Below are positions 8,125 through 17,194 of a stretch of DNA of 64,000 nucleotides, piece after piece. Origin of the DNA: Actinomycetaceae bacterium TAE3-ERU4 (GTDB taxonomy: Bacteria; Actinomycetota; Actinomycetes; Actinomycetales; Actinomycetaceae). The stretch spans positions 186,001 to 250,000 of the forward strand of contig JAHUUJ010000001.1 in the NCBI GenBank assembly GCA_019218365.1, written 5' to 3'. The notes under the pieces are model-generated. The model was not told the DNA's origin, made no database searches, and was given only the letters and a program-made list of their open reading frames with translations. Numbering within the stretch: the first letter of the stretch is position 1; every line of letters begins with the position of its first letter. The position numbers were made by a program, and so were the translations under genes.

Positions 8125-9612
8125 TTACTTTTTGTACAGGGAAGAACCTAGGTAGACAGGCTCCGAAGTAACATTGACCCCAAGGGAACGGAAGATACCC
8201 GTATCGACAGAACCAAGAATGGTAGTTGTGTGGACATCACAGCCGCGAAGCTGATTAATGCAATCCAGCGCTTTACGTGCATTCGGGTCGCTCTGTGCCG
8301 AAACAGCCAAAGCAATCAGTACCTCATCGGTATGCAAACGCGGATTCTTCGATCCGAGCGAATGCGTTTTAAGCTGCTGGATTGGCTCAATTGCACCGGG
8401 AGCCAATAGCTTTACCTCGTCATCTAGCCCAGCCATAACCTTAAGCGCATTTAGTAACAGCGCGGAGGAACATCCCAGCAGGGCGGAAGTCTTCCCCGTA
8501 ACAATCTGTCCTTCCGATAGCTCCAAAGCCGCCGCCGGGGCCTCCGTTGCAGCTGCCAATTCACGAGCCGGAACAACCACCGGACGATCAGTTTCTTCGA
8601 CCCCCAACTGGCTCATCAAAACCGCAATCCGACTCGACTGTTCCGGTTCCAAGTTATCGCGACGTTCAGCTACCAAAGCGTGGAAATAACGACGGACTAC
8701 CTCCTGACGAGAGGCCTCCTGGCACACCTCATCAGAAGTAATCGAGTACCCAGCCATGTTCACACCCATGTCAGTAGGTGACTTGTAGGGAGAGTGTCCC
8801 AAAATTTTTTCAAATAATCGGTTCAAAACTGGGAAAATCTCTACATCACGGTTGTAGTTGACAGTCTGTTCCCCATAAGCCGCCAGGTGAAACGGGTCAA
8901 TCATGTTCACATCATCAAGATCAGCAGTAGCTGCCTCGTAGGCCACGTTTACCGGGTGTGAAAGAGGCAAATTCCAAATCGGGAAAGTTTCAAATTTAGC
9001 GTATCCACTACGCTGACCGCGCTTATAATCGTGGTACATCTGCGACAGGCAGGTAGCCATCTTTCCTGAACCTGGACCCGGAGCCGTAACCACCACCAGG
9101 TCACGTGAAGTCTCTATATACTCATTTCGCCCATACCCTTCCTCGGAAACAATATGGGAAACGTCGTGGGGATAGCCGGCAATTAAGAAATGGCGATAAA
9201 CCCGAAGCCCCAGACCTTCGAGCTTGCGCTGGAAAGATACAGCCTGCGTATTGTCTTCCTCGAATTGGGTAATTACTACGGAGCCGACGAAAAGACCATA
9301 ACCACGGAAAGCGTCTATGAGACGCAAAACATCCTCGTCATATCCAATTCCCAAGTCAGCACGAACCTTGTTGCGCTTAAGGTCACGCGCGCTAATGGCA
9401 ACAACTACTTCGACTTCATCCTTAATGGAACCCAGCATGACAATTTTGTTGTCGGGAGAAAATCCCGGAAGGACTCGTGAAGCGTGAAAATCATCAAAAA
9501 GTTTCCCTCCGAACTCCAGATAAAGCTTACCGCCGAACTGATCACGGCGTTCTTGAATATGCTTGGTCTGCAACTCAATATAGCGTTCCCGATCAAATCC
9601 AATTGCTTTCAC
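8125..9612 (-). CDS. DUF1846 domain-containing protein
   Basis: I place the start at the GTG at 9612 (495 residues, N-terminus [14 protein letters not shown]), because GGAGGA lies about 7 nt upstream; the longer frame to 9639 lacks an RBS. The protein matches the DUF1846 family along its length: [22 protein letters not shown] near the N-terminus, a P-loop-like [20 protein letters not shown] segment (about residues 170-195) and [11 protein letters not shown]. Structures of relatives exist but the function is not settled; a nucleotide-binding role is suggested by the glycine-rich loop. It is followed 11 nt later by the YeiH-family exporter on the same strand. Confidence 0.9.
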   Translation of the reverse strand: MKAIGFDRERYIELQTKHIQERRDQFGGKLYLEFGGKLFDDFHASRVLPGFSPDNKIVMLGSIKDEVEVVVAISARDLKRNKVRADLGIGYDEDVLRLIDAFRGYGLFVGSVVITQFEEDNTQAVSFQRKLEGLGLRVYRHFLIAGYPHDVSHIVSEEGYGRNEYIETSRDLVVVTAPGPGSGKMATCLSQMYHDYKRGQRSGYAKFETFPIWNLPLSHPVNVAYEAATADLDDVNMIDPFHLAAYGEQTVNYNRDVEIFPVLNRLFEKILGHSPYKSPTDMGVNMAGYSITSDEVCQEASRQEVVRRYFHALVAERRDNLEPEQSSRIAVLMSQLGVEETDRPVVVPARELAAATEAPAAALELSEGQIVTGKTSALLGCSSALLLNALKVMAGLDDEVKLLAPGAIEPIQQLKTHSLGSKNPRLHTDEVLIALAVSAQSDPNARKALDCINQLRGCDVHTTTILGSVDTGIFRSLGVNVTSEPVYLGSSLYKK

Positions 9613-9720
9613 GGACTTCCTCCAATACAAAATAAACACTCGGCTAAAATTCTACCGCCTATCTTCCTTAGAAAATAAGAAATTTAATAAAAATAAAAGC
9701 AATTTAACACCCCGAGTTTG

Positions 9721-9726
9721 TATACT
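9721..9726 (+). promoter_or_regulatory. Possible -10 element for the SLH-C39 gene
   Basis: TATACT, preceded by TTTG, lies about 49 nt upstream of the ATG at 9775 in an AT-rich 160-nt divergent spacer. No convincing -35 is visible. This is weak evidence only. Confidence 0.3.
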
Positions 9727-9774
9727 GAAAAAAGGATATTCTCCCTACCAAAAACCATAAATTCGGGGTCCTAA

Positions 9775-11556
9775 ATGTGCTTTTCAAAGTCCCTCTTTAC
9801 TCTTCCAAAATTTTTCTTTTCATCGGCATTCGCAACCGAATTGGTTCTTTCTCTAATCTGGACACTGACTGTCACCACGACCAAGGTTTTTCTTACGCAA
9901 ACCCCAGATACGGTAGAAGCAAGTAATGACCCGGCGGAAACCTCCGAAATACCCGCGAGTCCCGAAGTTTCCCTCCCCAATACCACTCCTATAACGCCCG
10001 AACATAGACCGCTAAAAAGACCGCATCTTCCTCAGCACTCCCCACGTGAAGCAAAAATTCCCAAGATTTACACTGCCCACATAGATATTCCTCAAACTCA
10101 CCCCTTCTGGGATACCGGAGATTGGTTTCCATTCGAAGGAGAAATAGCATGGGCTCGTAAAAAAGGAATTGCCCGCGGGTACTTTGATTTTTCTTTCCGC
10201 CCAGAAACCCTCATCACCAGACAAGCTTTAGCAGCCTTCTTCTACAGGCTCGCGGGAAGCCCCAATTTCACTCCCCCGCCAAAACCAACATTCCGTGATG
10301 TAGGCCCACAAGATCCGTTCTATAAGGAAATTGAATGGATGTCTAAAACAGGAATTAGTACCGGTTGGAATGACAAAACTTTCCGTCCCGGCCTTCCTCT
10401 ACAACGTAACGCCCTCGCCGCTTTTATCAAACGCTACTGCGATTCAACCAGTATCGGTTGCCATCGCCTGCTTAAGGAAGTACCTAACAATGGGGTACAG
10501 AATTTTTCCGACATGGAAGAAACAGCCCCTTTCGCTAAAGAAATTGGTTGGCTTGCCTCCAGCGGAATAACTACCGGCATTACCCCCGATAAGTTTGGCC
10601 CCCTCCTGCCAGTAGAACGCGGGGCGATGATTGCTTTCATCTTTAGAATGGCAGAAAACCGGGACACACCGCGCACCCTACCGGCCGCCAGAATAAGTAA
10701 ACTGCAACTGCCCATCAGCAAAGCCAACTATTCCCTCCTCGGCAAAGCCCAAAAAGCAGCAGAAGCCAAAAATCGTCGCACGGTATATTTTCAAAACGGT
10801 GCAGTGATTACCGGTAGAAATACCCTGGTAGTTCATTCTGACATTTACCGGCAGTGGAAAACCCACGGCGATATAAACGGAAAATACGGGTTTCCAACCA
10901 ATAATCAACACAATTTCTTTGCGTTCCCAATCCAAGATTTTGAACGAGGAAACTACCTCATTGCCGGGGGAAGTACCCGGAGACACAATGTTCCTTGGCA
11001 TGGACAACAAACAAACTACTACTGCGGGCCCGCCAGCGCACAAATGATTTTGGACTATCGCGGCAAGCACCGAGCAATTGATTCCACCCAGCTTTCCCAA
11101 CGAGCACTGGCCTCTAACAAATACCTAAAAACAGACCAATACGGATACACCTCATTTCACACTTCCGCATTATCGAGAGGAATTAACAAGTGGGTTGGCA
11201 AAGAGATATATAAACAGCGTCATACCCCAAACCACAACCAGGTACGAGAAGCTATTCTCAAATCATTCCACCAGGGCTGGCCAGTTGTAGTTGATTCTCA
11301 GGAACGACGTGGCGGCCCCCATTTCAACGGGCACAACAATGCCACTTTCTCACATATTATGGTTATTGATTCCTACGATTATGCAACAGATTCAATGCTC
11401 CTGGCTGACCCCGGCGCAAACGGTAGTGTATGGACGAGAGCTAAATCTAAATTCTGGGTTCCTAGCGTAAAAAGTTTTACGAAAAACCATCTACAGCACG
11501 AAATAATTAACGACGGCCGCCGCCATATCGGCATCTATTACAGCAAGGTGAACTAA
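9775..11556 (+). CDS. Secreted SLH-domain / C39-like cysteine peptidase fusion protein
   Basis: A 593-residue exported protein. A hydrophobic N-terminal segment (about 1-40) is followed by a Pro/Thr-rich linker and three S-layer-homology repeats (about 100-290), each with the GI.TG/FRP..P..R.A.AAF pattern (for example ISTGWNDKTFRPGLPLQR). Next is an LGFP-like stretch (about 355-395, KTHGDINGKYGFP). The C-terminal C39_2-type peptidase domain (about 405-570) has the catalytic Cys in NYYCGPAS (417) and a His in FSHIMVIDSYD. SLH repeats bind cell-wall polymers, so the enzyme is probably wall-attached; its target is unknown. The stop codon overlaps the next ATG by one base, so it is coupled to the lipoprotein gene. 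Confidence 0.85.
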   Translation: MCFSKSLFTLPKFFFSSAFATELVLSLIWTLTVTTTKVFLTQTPDTVEASNDPAETSEIPASPEVSLPNTTPITPEHRPLKRPHLPQHSPREAKIPKIYTAHIDIPQTHPFWDTGDWFPFEGEIAWARKKGIARGYFDFSFRPETLITRQALAAFFYRLAGSPNFTPPPKPTFRDVGPQDPFYKEIEWMSKTGISTGWNDKTFRPGLPLQRNALAAFIKRYCDSTSIGCHRLLKEVPNNGVQNFSDMEETAPFAKEIGWLASSGITTGITPDKFGPLLPVERGAMIAFIFRMAENRDTPRTLPAARISKLQLPISKANYSLLGKAQKAAEAKNRRTVYFQNGAVITGRNTLVVHSDIYRQWKTHGDINGKYGFPTNNQHNFFAFPIQDFERGNYLIAGGSTRRHNVPWHGQQTNYYCGPASAQMILDYRGKHRAIDSTQLSQRALASNKYLKTDQYGYTSFHTSALSRGINKWVGKEIYKQRHTPNHNQVREAILKSFHQGWPVVVDSQERRGGPHFNGHNNATFSHIMVIDSYDYATDSMLLADPGANGSVWTRAKSKFWVPSVKSFTKNHLQHEIINDGRRHIGIYYSKVN

Positions 11557-12785
11557 TGACTCGACCACGGAAAAAATCAGGAGCCGTACTGGCTCTCTGT
11601 TTGCTATCTTTCCTCACCACCGCCTGTTCTAGCGCAAATCGTTCTTTGCCGACGCTAAAAGAAAATACCCCCACTGTAAAAGCTACTTCCGAATCTCCCG
11701 TAGCCTCCAAAACTCCGGTTAACTCCCCACAAGTGCGCCTTCCTTTTGAAACCACCCTAGCAAAAACTAAACTGTTGGAAGCAACCGTAAACGCATCTTT
11801 ATCTTCATCTCCAGGGGAATGGAAACTAGGAGGAGATTTTTCAGTAATTGCCGCGCTGCCCCTTTCCGCAACGGAAATTTTTGGGTCTGTCTCAAAAACA
11901 CCGCAGAAGATTGACAGCTATGACCCGGCAATAATCAGCGCAAAGGGCAATACCTCTTTACGTTCACACCAAGACGACAAGACATATTACGAACCCCAAG
12001 ACGCCACGGCTAAGGGAAAATGGATTGTTTGGAGAGAATCACGACTTAGTAATATTCCCGGACAAGTACCCGACGACTGGCGGCTGGTTTCCTACGACCG
12101 AGAGCTTAAAGAAAGTAAAGTTTTAGGAACCGCGAAAGAACTTAACGGCACTGACCAAACCCCCAGCGTTTCCGGCGAGTCCCTTCCGGTAATACTTGAT
12201 AAAAAAGCCTATTTCTGCACAGCGTTGAAAAAGGATACCCACTGGGATACCCGCCTGATATCTGTGCCTTTAAACGGAAACAGTAAACCGCAAGAAGAAG
12301 CCAAAGGTTGCTGGCCAGCAACTACACAAAAAGAGGTTTTCTACCTTGCCAACCCCCTTGCCAATGTAAGCGAAATACGCCAATTGGGATCACACCAACA
12401 CCGCGGAAGAATCACCAGTTCCAATTGGGGCTTTTCGGGGCTATGGGCAAATAATCTAATAACCGTAGCCGCAGTTAGTTCACGTCAAGATAACGGGGGT
12501 ACCTACGCGGCAATTTGGAAAAATGATAATCCCCAGGAAGTAACCTGGATTCATTTTCCCTCACCTTCCATATTCGCCTCTATAGGAGCACAAAAAGTAG
12601 CTTTCGGGAGCGGTTCAGAAAGTTTAAATCCACAGATGACACTGTGGAGCTGGGGGGAAGAAAAATTAACTATCCTCGGGACAGCTCACGGTTATTCTCG
12701 CCCTGTTTTAGCTCCCGATGGAAGTGCTATTTTGGTTCCTCATCAGGAAAACGGTCAAGTCTCCTGGGATCTAAGAAAACCGTAA
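11556..12785 (+). CDS. Lipoprotein of unknown function, possibly beta-propeller
   Basis: A 409-residue protein with a clear lipoprotein signal peptide: basic start (MTRPRKKSG), hydrophobic core and a lipobox ending LTTAC (Cys about 24). A Thr/Ser/Pro linker is followed by a beta-rich region with recurring units such as WRLVSYDRELKESKVLG and SLPVILDKKAYFC, and a final block resembling TolB-like propeller blades (YSRPVLAPDGSAILVP). No enzyme motif is seen. AAGGTGA precedes the ATG, which overlaps the stop of the SLH-C39 gene, suggesting that the two work together at the cell surface. Confidence 0.75.
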   Translation: MTRPRKKSGAVLALCLLSFLTTACSSANRSLPTLKENTPTVKATSESPVASKTPVNSPQVRLPFETTLAKTKLLEATVNASLSSSPGEWKLGGDFSVIAALPLSATEIFGSVSKTPQKIDSYDPAIISAKGNTSLRSHQDDKTYYEPQDATAKGKWIVWRESRLSNIPGQVPDDWRLVSYDRELKESKVLGTAKELNGTDQTPSVSGESLPVILDKKAYFCTALKKDTHWDTRLISVPLNGNSKPQEEAKGCWPATTQKEVFYLANPLANVSEIRQLGSHQHRGRITSSNWGFSGLWANNLITVAAVSSRQDNGGTYAAIWKNDNPQEVTWIHFPSPSIFASIGAQKVAFGSGSESLNPQMTLWSWGEEKLTILGTAHGYSRPVLAPDGSAILVPHQENGQVSWDLRKP

Positions 12786-12874
12786 CCAATAAGTTGCAAA
12801 ACTTTTAGATTTTTTAACAAATAAGCATTATTATAAATATTATTTTATCTTTTCTCTGAAAGAAGCTAAATCTT

Positions 12875-15181
12875 ATGTCGACCCTCTGCTCCCCCTCACC
12901 CAAAAGTGCGAAACAAAAGCATTTTAGGGCTGATATACAGGCGCTCCGGGCCTTTGCCGTACTGGCTGTTTTAGTAAATCACCTATCCCCAGCACGACTT
13001 CCTGGCGGGTATGTAGGAGTTGATATTTTCTTTGTAATTTCAGGGTTTCTCATCACTTTTCCCATAACTCGCGAACTGTCTACGAAAGGGAAGATTAACC
13101 TCGGGGCATTCTATGCTCGACGTATTCGCCGCCTGCTTCCCGCTGCCATATTGGTAATCATTTCTTCCCTTTCCCTAATGTTTTTCTTTATGCCTGCTCG
13201 GCTTTGGTTGGGAAATATTCATGAGGGACTAGCCTCAATTTTTTATGGTGAGAATATTTATCTTTTTTTACAATCTCGTGACTACCATGCCTCGAATCAG
13301 CAGGTTTCACTTTTTCAACACTATTGGTCTCTTTCTGTAGAAGAACAGTTTTATCTAGTTTGGCCCCTACTGCTACTAACCGGATTTGTTATAACACATC
13401 TACTTTTTCGGAAATTTTTCCTCTCTAGCGGGAAAAGTGAGGATCGAGCACGTCAAGAAGTAGGTTGGATAGGGCCTTTATTCTTTGTCTCTCTAGCAAC
13501 AATAGCTTCTTTCATATACGCGTTATTTTATGGTGAAATGTACCCTAAAGAAGCGTATTTCTTTACTCCCATTAGAGCCTGGGAATTCGCGCTTGGAGCA
13601 CTCATCGCCATCTTGGTTCAAGCTCTACAAATTCATCACTTTACCTGGCTTCCAAAACTTGAAGACGACACCATAGATGGCAAAAAACTACTTTTAGCGC
13701 GCTACATATTTTCCATTATTGGATGGACAATGATACTGGTTTCTCTTTGGAGTATAGACGAGCACAGCATCTTCCCCGGGCCCATTACTCTCCTACCAAC
13801 CCTGGGTGCAGCATTTGTAATTCTTGCCGGAGTCCAAACTCATCACGCACCGTTCAATTTCATCTGGCGTTTCTATCCGATTCGACTAACTGGTGACATT
13901 TCCTATTCCATTTACTTGTGGCACTGGCCCTTAATGCTCCTGCTCCCATACATAGTCGGAACAGACCATCCTCGTTTATCGAAAATTGGTTTCGTAGTGG
14001 TCGTATATCTATTGGCGGTACTAACTAAATTTGGCATTGAAGACAAAGGCATGCAGTGGAACTACTGGCGCACGTCAACCTCTCGCTCTTTCATCCTAAT
14101 GTGCTTAATGCTGGTTGTTTCCTTGGGAAGTGGTTGGGGACTACAAAAATATACGCACTACCAACTCTCACTTGCCGCCAATCCAAGTTACATTCTCGAT
14201 TCCAAACATTGTCAAGATCCACGAATAAACAGCGGCTCTATTTGCGCTAAAACAAATACACCCCTACTTAGTACAACAATTCGCCCCAGTGAGCTCTACA
14301 GTATTCCAGATGTTCGCCAACACGTTATCTACGATGTTTCTTCACCGACCGAATCCTACTACTATAAACTTCTTGCGACTAACCCCCAACAAGCTGCATC
14401 ACCGGAAAATCCCTGGCTAAATTTCACTCCAGAACCTCAAAAGAAGGATATTTCTAAACCGGCTAAAAGGGTGCTTATAGCGGGTGATTCGCACTCTGAA
14501 GAATATCTAAATGCAATAATTCCCTGGGCCGTAAAACGACACTGGAATTTAGAGATATTCCGCTCTTCTGGTTGCCCTCTACAACCGGCTGAATACACTG
14601 TCTCCACACAGGATGAGTCCTACCGTAAGAGGTGCGAAAGTGGGCAGATAAAGCTGGATGAGCTACTAGCTAAGAACAAATATGACCTAATAATTTACCG
14701 AGCAGAATTGCGAATGGAACCAATAACTTCACCGCTTTCTCCGAACGTAGATTTAACAGCTGAAGCATTACGCAAACGTTTCGAAACTTTCCTTGCTTCT
14801 TCCAAACAACTTTTGGTTTTAGCTGATACTCCACGCAATTCCCTACCCAGTAGCGACAAGTCATTACGTTCACCAGCTTGCCTGGATATTTATCGGGATA
14901 CACCGCAAAAATGCAAGCTTCCCCGCAAAGTGGCACTTCCACCTGATTTAGCAGTTACTGTAGCTAAAGAACTGGCTGTGCAGGCGGGAAAGGTAGACGG
15001 GCGATACCCCCGTGTAGCAACGGTGGACGTAAATGATGTATTTTGCGATGAGTCTTTCTGTTATGCGGCAGCCGGTGGCATCCAGTTCTTCTACGATGCT
15101 GGACATATTTCCCGAACTTCCGCGCATAAAATTTCTCCCCTGCTCCAAAAACGAGGAGAAGCCGCACTCGGTTTGCCTTAA
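12875..15181 (+). CDS. Acyltransferase 3 / SGNH-domain protein (OatA-like)
   Basis: A 768-residue two-part membrane enzyme that typically O-acetylates surface polysaccharide or peptidoglycan. The N-terminal acyltransferase_3 domain (about 17-440) begins with the family signature RADIQALRAFAVLAVLVNH, includes GGYVGVDIFFVISGFLIT and SVEEQFYLVWPL, and has about ten membrane helices. The C-terminal extracellular SGNH domain (about 520-768) carries the GDSHS nucleophile block (serine about 537) and a late DAGHIS box with the catalytic His. It follows the SLH and lipoprotein genes on the same strand after an AT-rich gap of about 90 nt, so it probably has its own promoter. The acceptor is unknown. 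Confidence 0.9.
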   Translation: MSTLCSPSPKSAKQKHFRADIQALRAFAVLAVLVNHLSPARLPGGYVGVDIFFVISGFLITFPITRELSTKGKINLGAFYARRIRRLLPAAILVIISSLSLMFFFMPARLWLGNIHEGLASIFYGENIYLFLQSRDYHASNQQVSLFQHYWSLSVEEQFYLVWPLLLLTGFVITHLLFRKFFLSSGKSEDRARQEVGWIGPLFFVSLATIASFIYALFYGEMYPKEAYFFTPIRAWEFALGALIAILVQALQIHHFTWLPKLEDDTIDGKKLLLARYIFSIIGWTMILVSLWSIDEHSIFPGPITLLPTLGAAFVILAGVQTHHAPFNFIWRFYPIRLTGDISYSIYLWHWPLMLLLPYIVGTDHPRLSKIGFVVVVYLLAVLTKFGIEDKGMQWNYWRTSTSRSFILMCLMLVVSLGSGWGLQKYTHYQLSLAANPSYILDSKHCQDPRINSGSICAKTNTPLLSTTIRPSELYSIPDVRQHVIYDVSSPTESYYYKLLATNPQQAASPENPWLNFTPEPQKKDISKPAKRVLIAGDSHSEEYLNAIIPWAVKRHWNLEIFRSSGCPLQPAEYTVSTQDESYRKRCESGQIKLDELLAKNKYDLIIYRAELRMEPITSPLSPNVDLTAEALRKRFETFLASSKQLLVLADTPRNSLPSSDKSLRSPACLDIYRDTPQKCKLPRKVALPPDLAVTVAKELAVQAGKVDGRYPRVATVDVNDVFCDESFCYAAAGGIQFFYDAGHISRTSAHKISPLLQKRGEAALGLP

Positions 15182-15279
15182 TGTTATTTTTACTTACTCG
15201 CAAAACGGGAAAATCATACACTTCAATAACATTATTTAATTCGCTTTTGAGCACGGGAAACGTGCAATAAGGCAATAGT

Positions 15280-15321
15280 GTTTTCTGGGAAAGGTAGAAC
15301 GTTTCTCCCCTTTCCCAGAAA
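15280..15321. terminator. Inverted repeat downstream of the acyltransferase gene
   Basis: 14-bp arms TTTTCTGGGAAAGG (15280-15293) and CCTTTCCCAGAAAA (15308-15321) form a stable hairpin about 100 nt after the stop. No T-run follows on the plus strand, so terminator function is plausible but not clear. Two smaller inverted repeats (AATGTTATT/AATAACATT at 15182-15233, and GCACG/CGTGC near 15250) lie in the same spacer. Confidence 0.5.
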
Positions 15322-15425
15322 AACGAGGAGTTTAAATATCACCGATTTTTTACAACAATTATAAAAATGTAGTTAAATCTAACGGAACCGTGATTTTTAG
15401 TGAAAAAAATAGAATAATAAATAGC

Positions 15426-16631
15426 ATGAATGATTTATTCTCTCCCGTTAAGTTTTATGCATTTGCCGGACCGAAAGATAATCCCAATGAAGTGGAATTA
15501 GTTTTTCCTAATCGCCTTATGATGCCACCGATGTGCATGTATTCCGCTGCTCCCGCTGGCAAAAATCAAGGAAGTCCTACAGATTTTCACCTTGTACACT
15601 ATGGAAGTAGAGCGCAGGGACTTGGAAGCGTGGTGGTTGAAGCAACCGGTGTTCTTCCCGAAGGGCGTATTTCCAACCAATGTTTAAGTTTTTCTCGCGA
15701 TGATCAGGTTCCGGCGTTTAGTCGTCTAGTTAAGGTAATTCATGCGGCTGGAGCAAAAGCAGGGATTCAGCTAAATCATGCAGGACGTAAAGCTGGAACT
15801 ATAGTCAGTCCCCAAATGAGAGAGTCTGGATTCTCCTGGAGCGGGGAGAGCCTTGAGAAAAATGAAGGAACCGCCAGTTGGGATTTGCTGGGCCCCTCAG
15901 AAATTGCGTTTAGTGACTCATACCCGACCCCGCACGAACTAAGTCGGGAACAAATAGATGGGCTAGTTGAAAGCTGGGCACAGGCAGCACGACGTGCAGC
16001 TGAAGCAGGTTTTGATTTTGTGCAGATTCATGCGGCGCACGGATATCTATTACATTCTTTCCTTTCACCGATTTCCAATCATCGTAAAGATGAATACGGC
16101 GGGAGCTTAGAAAATCGAGCTAGATTCCTGATGCGAGTAGTAGAGAGCACACGCGAGTTCATTCCTGTAGCAGTTAGAATTTCTGCCACAGAATGGGTAG
16201 GACCAGATACAACTGCTGACGCGCGTAGCGGTGACGAGGGCGAAAAATATCTTGCGATGGATTCCTTTACTTTGGAAGAAGCGGAAAGAGTGGCCAATTG
16301 GTTGGCACAAGAACATGTTTTTATGATTAATGTTTCTACCGCCGCTAACCTGGCTTCAGCTCCCCTTCCACTAGGTCCGGGATACCAGGTAGCGCCTGCT
16401 TCACGAGTTCGTAAGGCACTCCACGATAAAGGCGCAAAAAATATTCTGGTTGGAACCGTTGGTTCAATTACTCGCCCGGAACAGGCACAAACTATTTTGG
16501 CTACAGAACAGGCCGATATAATCGAAGTCGGGCGCGCCCTTTTAGCAGATCCTGCAATTGCTTCACGGTGGCGTCACAAGCTGGGGCTAGCCCCAGAAAC
16601 ATTGGGACAGTATGGGCGTGCGGTCTTTTAG
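15426..16631 (+). CDS. NADH:flavin oxidoreductase, old yellow enzyme family (YqjM-like)
   Basis: A flavin (FMN) TIM-barrel enzyme that reduces activated C=C bonds with NAD(P)H. The start is chosen at the ATG at 15426 (401 residues, MNDLFSPVKFY), which matches where OYE proteins begin; the frame also has an upstream GTG at 15390. Motifs: RLMMPPMCMYSA with the active-site Cys typical of YqjM-type enzymes, GIQLNHAGRKA, the catalytic His pair and Tyr in FDFVQIHAAHGYLLHSFLSP, and GGSLENRARF. Near the C-terminus are ILVGTVGSIT and IIEVGRALLADP. It is a single gene in an AT-rich context. The physiological substrate is unknown. Confidence 0.93.
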   Translation: MNDLFSPVKFYAFAGPKDNPNEVELVFPNRLMMPPMCMYSAAPAGKNQGSPTDFHLVHYGSRAQGLGSVVVEATGVLPEGRISNQCLSFSRDDQVPAFSRLVKVIHAAGAKAGIQLNHAGRKAGTIVSPQMRESGFSWSGESLEKNEGTASWDLLGPSEIAFSDSYPTPHELSREQIDGLVESWAQAARRAAEAGFDFVQIHAAHGYLLHSFLSPISNHRKDEYGGSLENRARFLMRVVESTREFIPVAVRISATEWVGPDTTADARSGDEGEKYLAMDSFTLEEAERVANWLAQEHVFMINVSTAANLASAPLPLGPGYQVAPASRVRKALHDKGAKNILVGTVGSITRPEQAQTILATEQADIIEVGRALLADPAIASRWRHKLGLAPETLGQYGRAVF

Positions 16632-16706
16632 GTTTAGTGACTATTTTTCTTCACTCTAGGAGCCTATGATAAACATCGAAATGTTTCATAAAGAACAGGT
16701 AGGAAA

Positions 16707-17114
16707 ATGACCAAGATTCCAGAGAATAACGAGAATACTTTTGGTGAAGCGCAGCTTACCGCTACAGAAGGTAGCATGAGCACACTTAATGCCTTAGATT
16801 TGGTTCCTGAATTGGATACTTCCCGTGATGTACCAGCGGTTAAACGAGTTTTTCAGGGAAACGGCGCTAATTTAATTTTGTTTAATTTCGCGCCTGGTCA
16901 AAGACTTCGTGATCACAAGGCAATCCACCCAATTATGGTTCAGTGTCTACGCGGCCTTTTAACTTTCACCTACGGGGAAGAAACTGTTGAATTACGCCCC
17001 GGAACTATCTTGCATCTAGATCCGATGTTGGTTCATCGAGTTGATTGTCCCGATGAAGCAAGTGGGGAAGGAAACGTCCTTCAGCTGGTCATGCTGACAG
17101 GAAAGAAAAACTAA
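16707..17114 (+). CDS. Cupin-domain protein
   Basis: A 135-residue protein with one small beta-barrel cupin domain. Motif 1 is degenerate (FNFAPGQRLRDHKAIHPIMVQCLRG) and motif 2 is PGTILHLDPMLVHRVD, where a histidine remains; such folds bind a metal or small ligand. TAGGAAA precedes the ATG. It is transcribed alone and ends at a strong hairpin. Many small cupins of this type act in sugar or redox metabolism or as sensors; nothing here fixes the role. Confidence 0.8.
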   Translation: MTKIPENNENTFGEAQLTATEGSMSTLNALDLVPELDTSRDVPAVKRVFQGNGANLILFNFAPGQRLRDHKAIHPIMVQCLRGLLTFTYGEETVELRPGTILHLDPMLVHRVDCPDEASGEGNVLQLVMLTGKKN

Positions 17115-17131
17115 GAAACTTAGACTGAACT

Positions 17132-17166
17132 GATTGGGGCGGGGAGATTATCTCCCCGCCCCAATC
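17132..17166. terminator. GC-rich hairpin between cupin and ppdK
   Basis: Perfect 16-bp arms GATTGGGGCGGGGAGA (17132-17147) and its complement (17151-17166) around a TTA loop, located between convergent genes. There is no T-run, but stability should be high. Confidence 0.75.
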
Positions 17167-17194
17167 AGCGTCTATACAAGAATGTCAGTACTCT

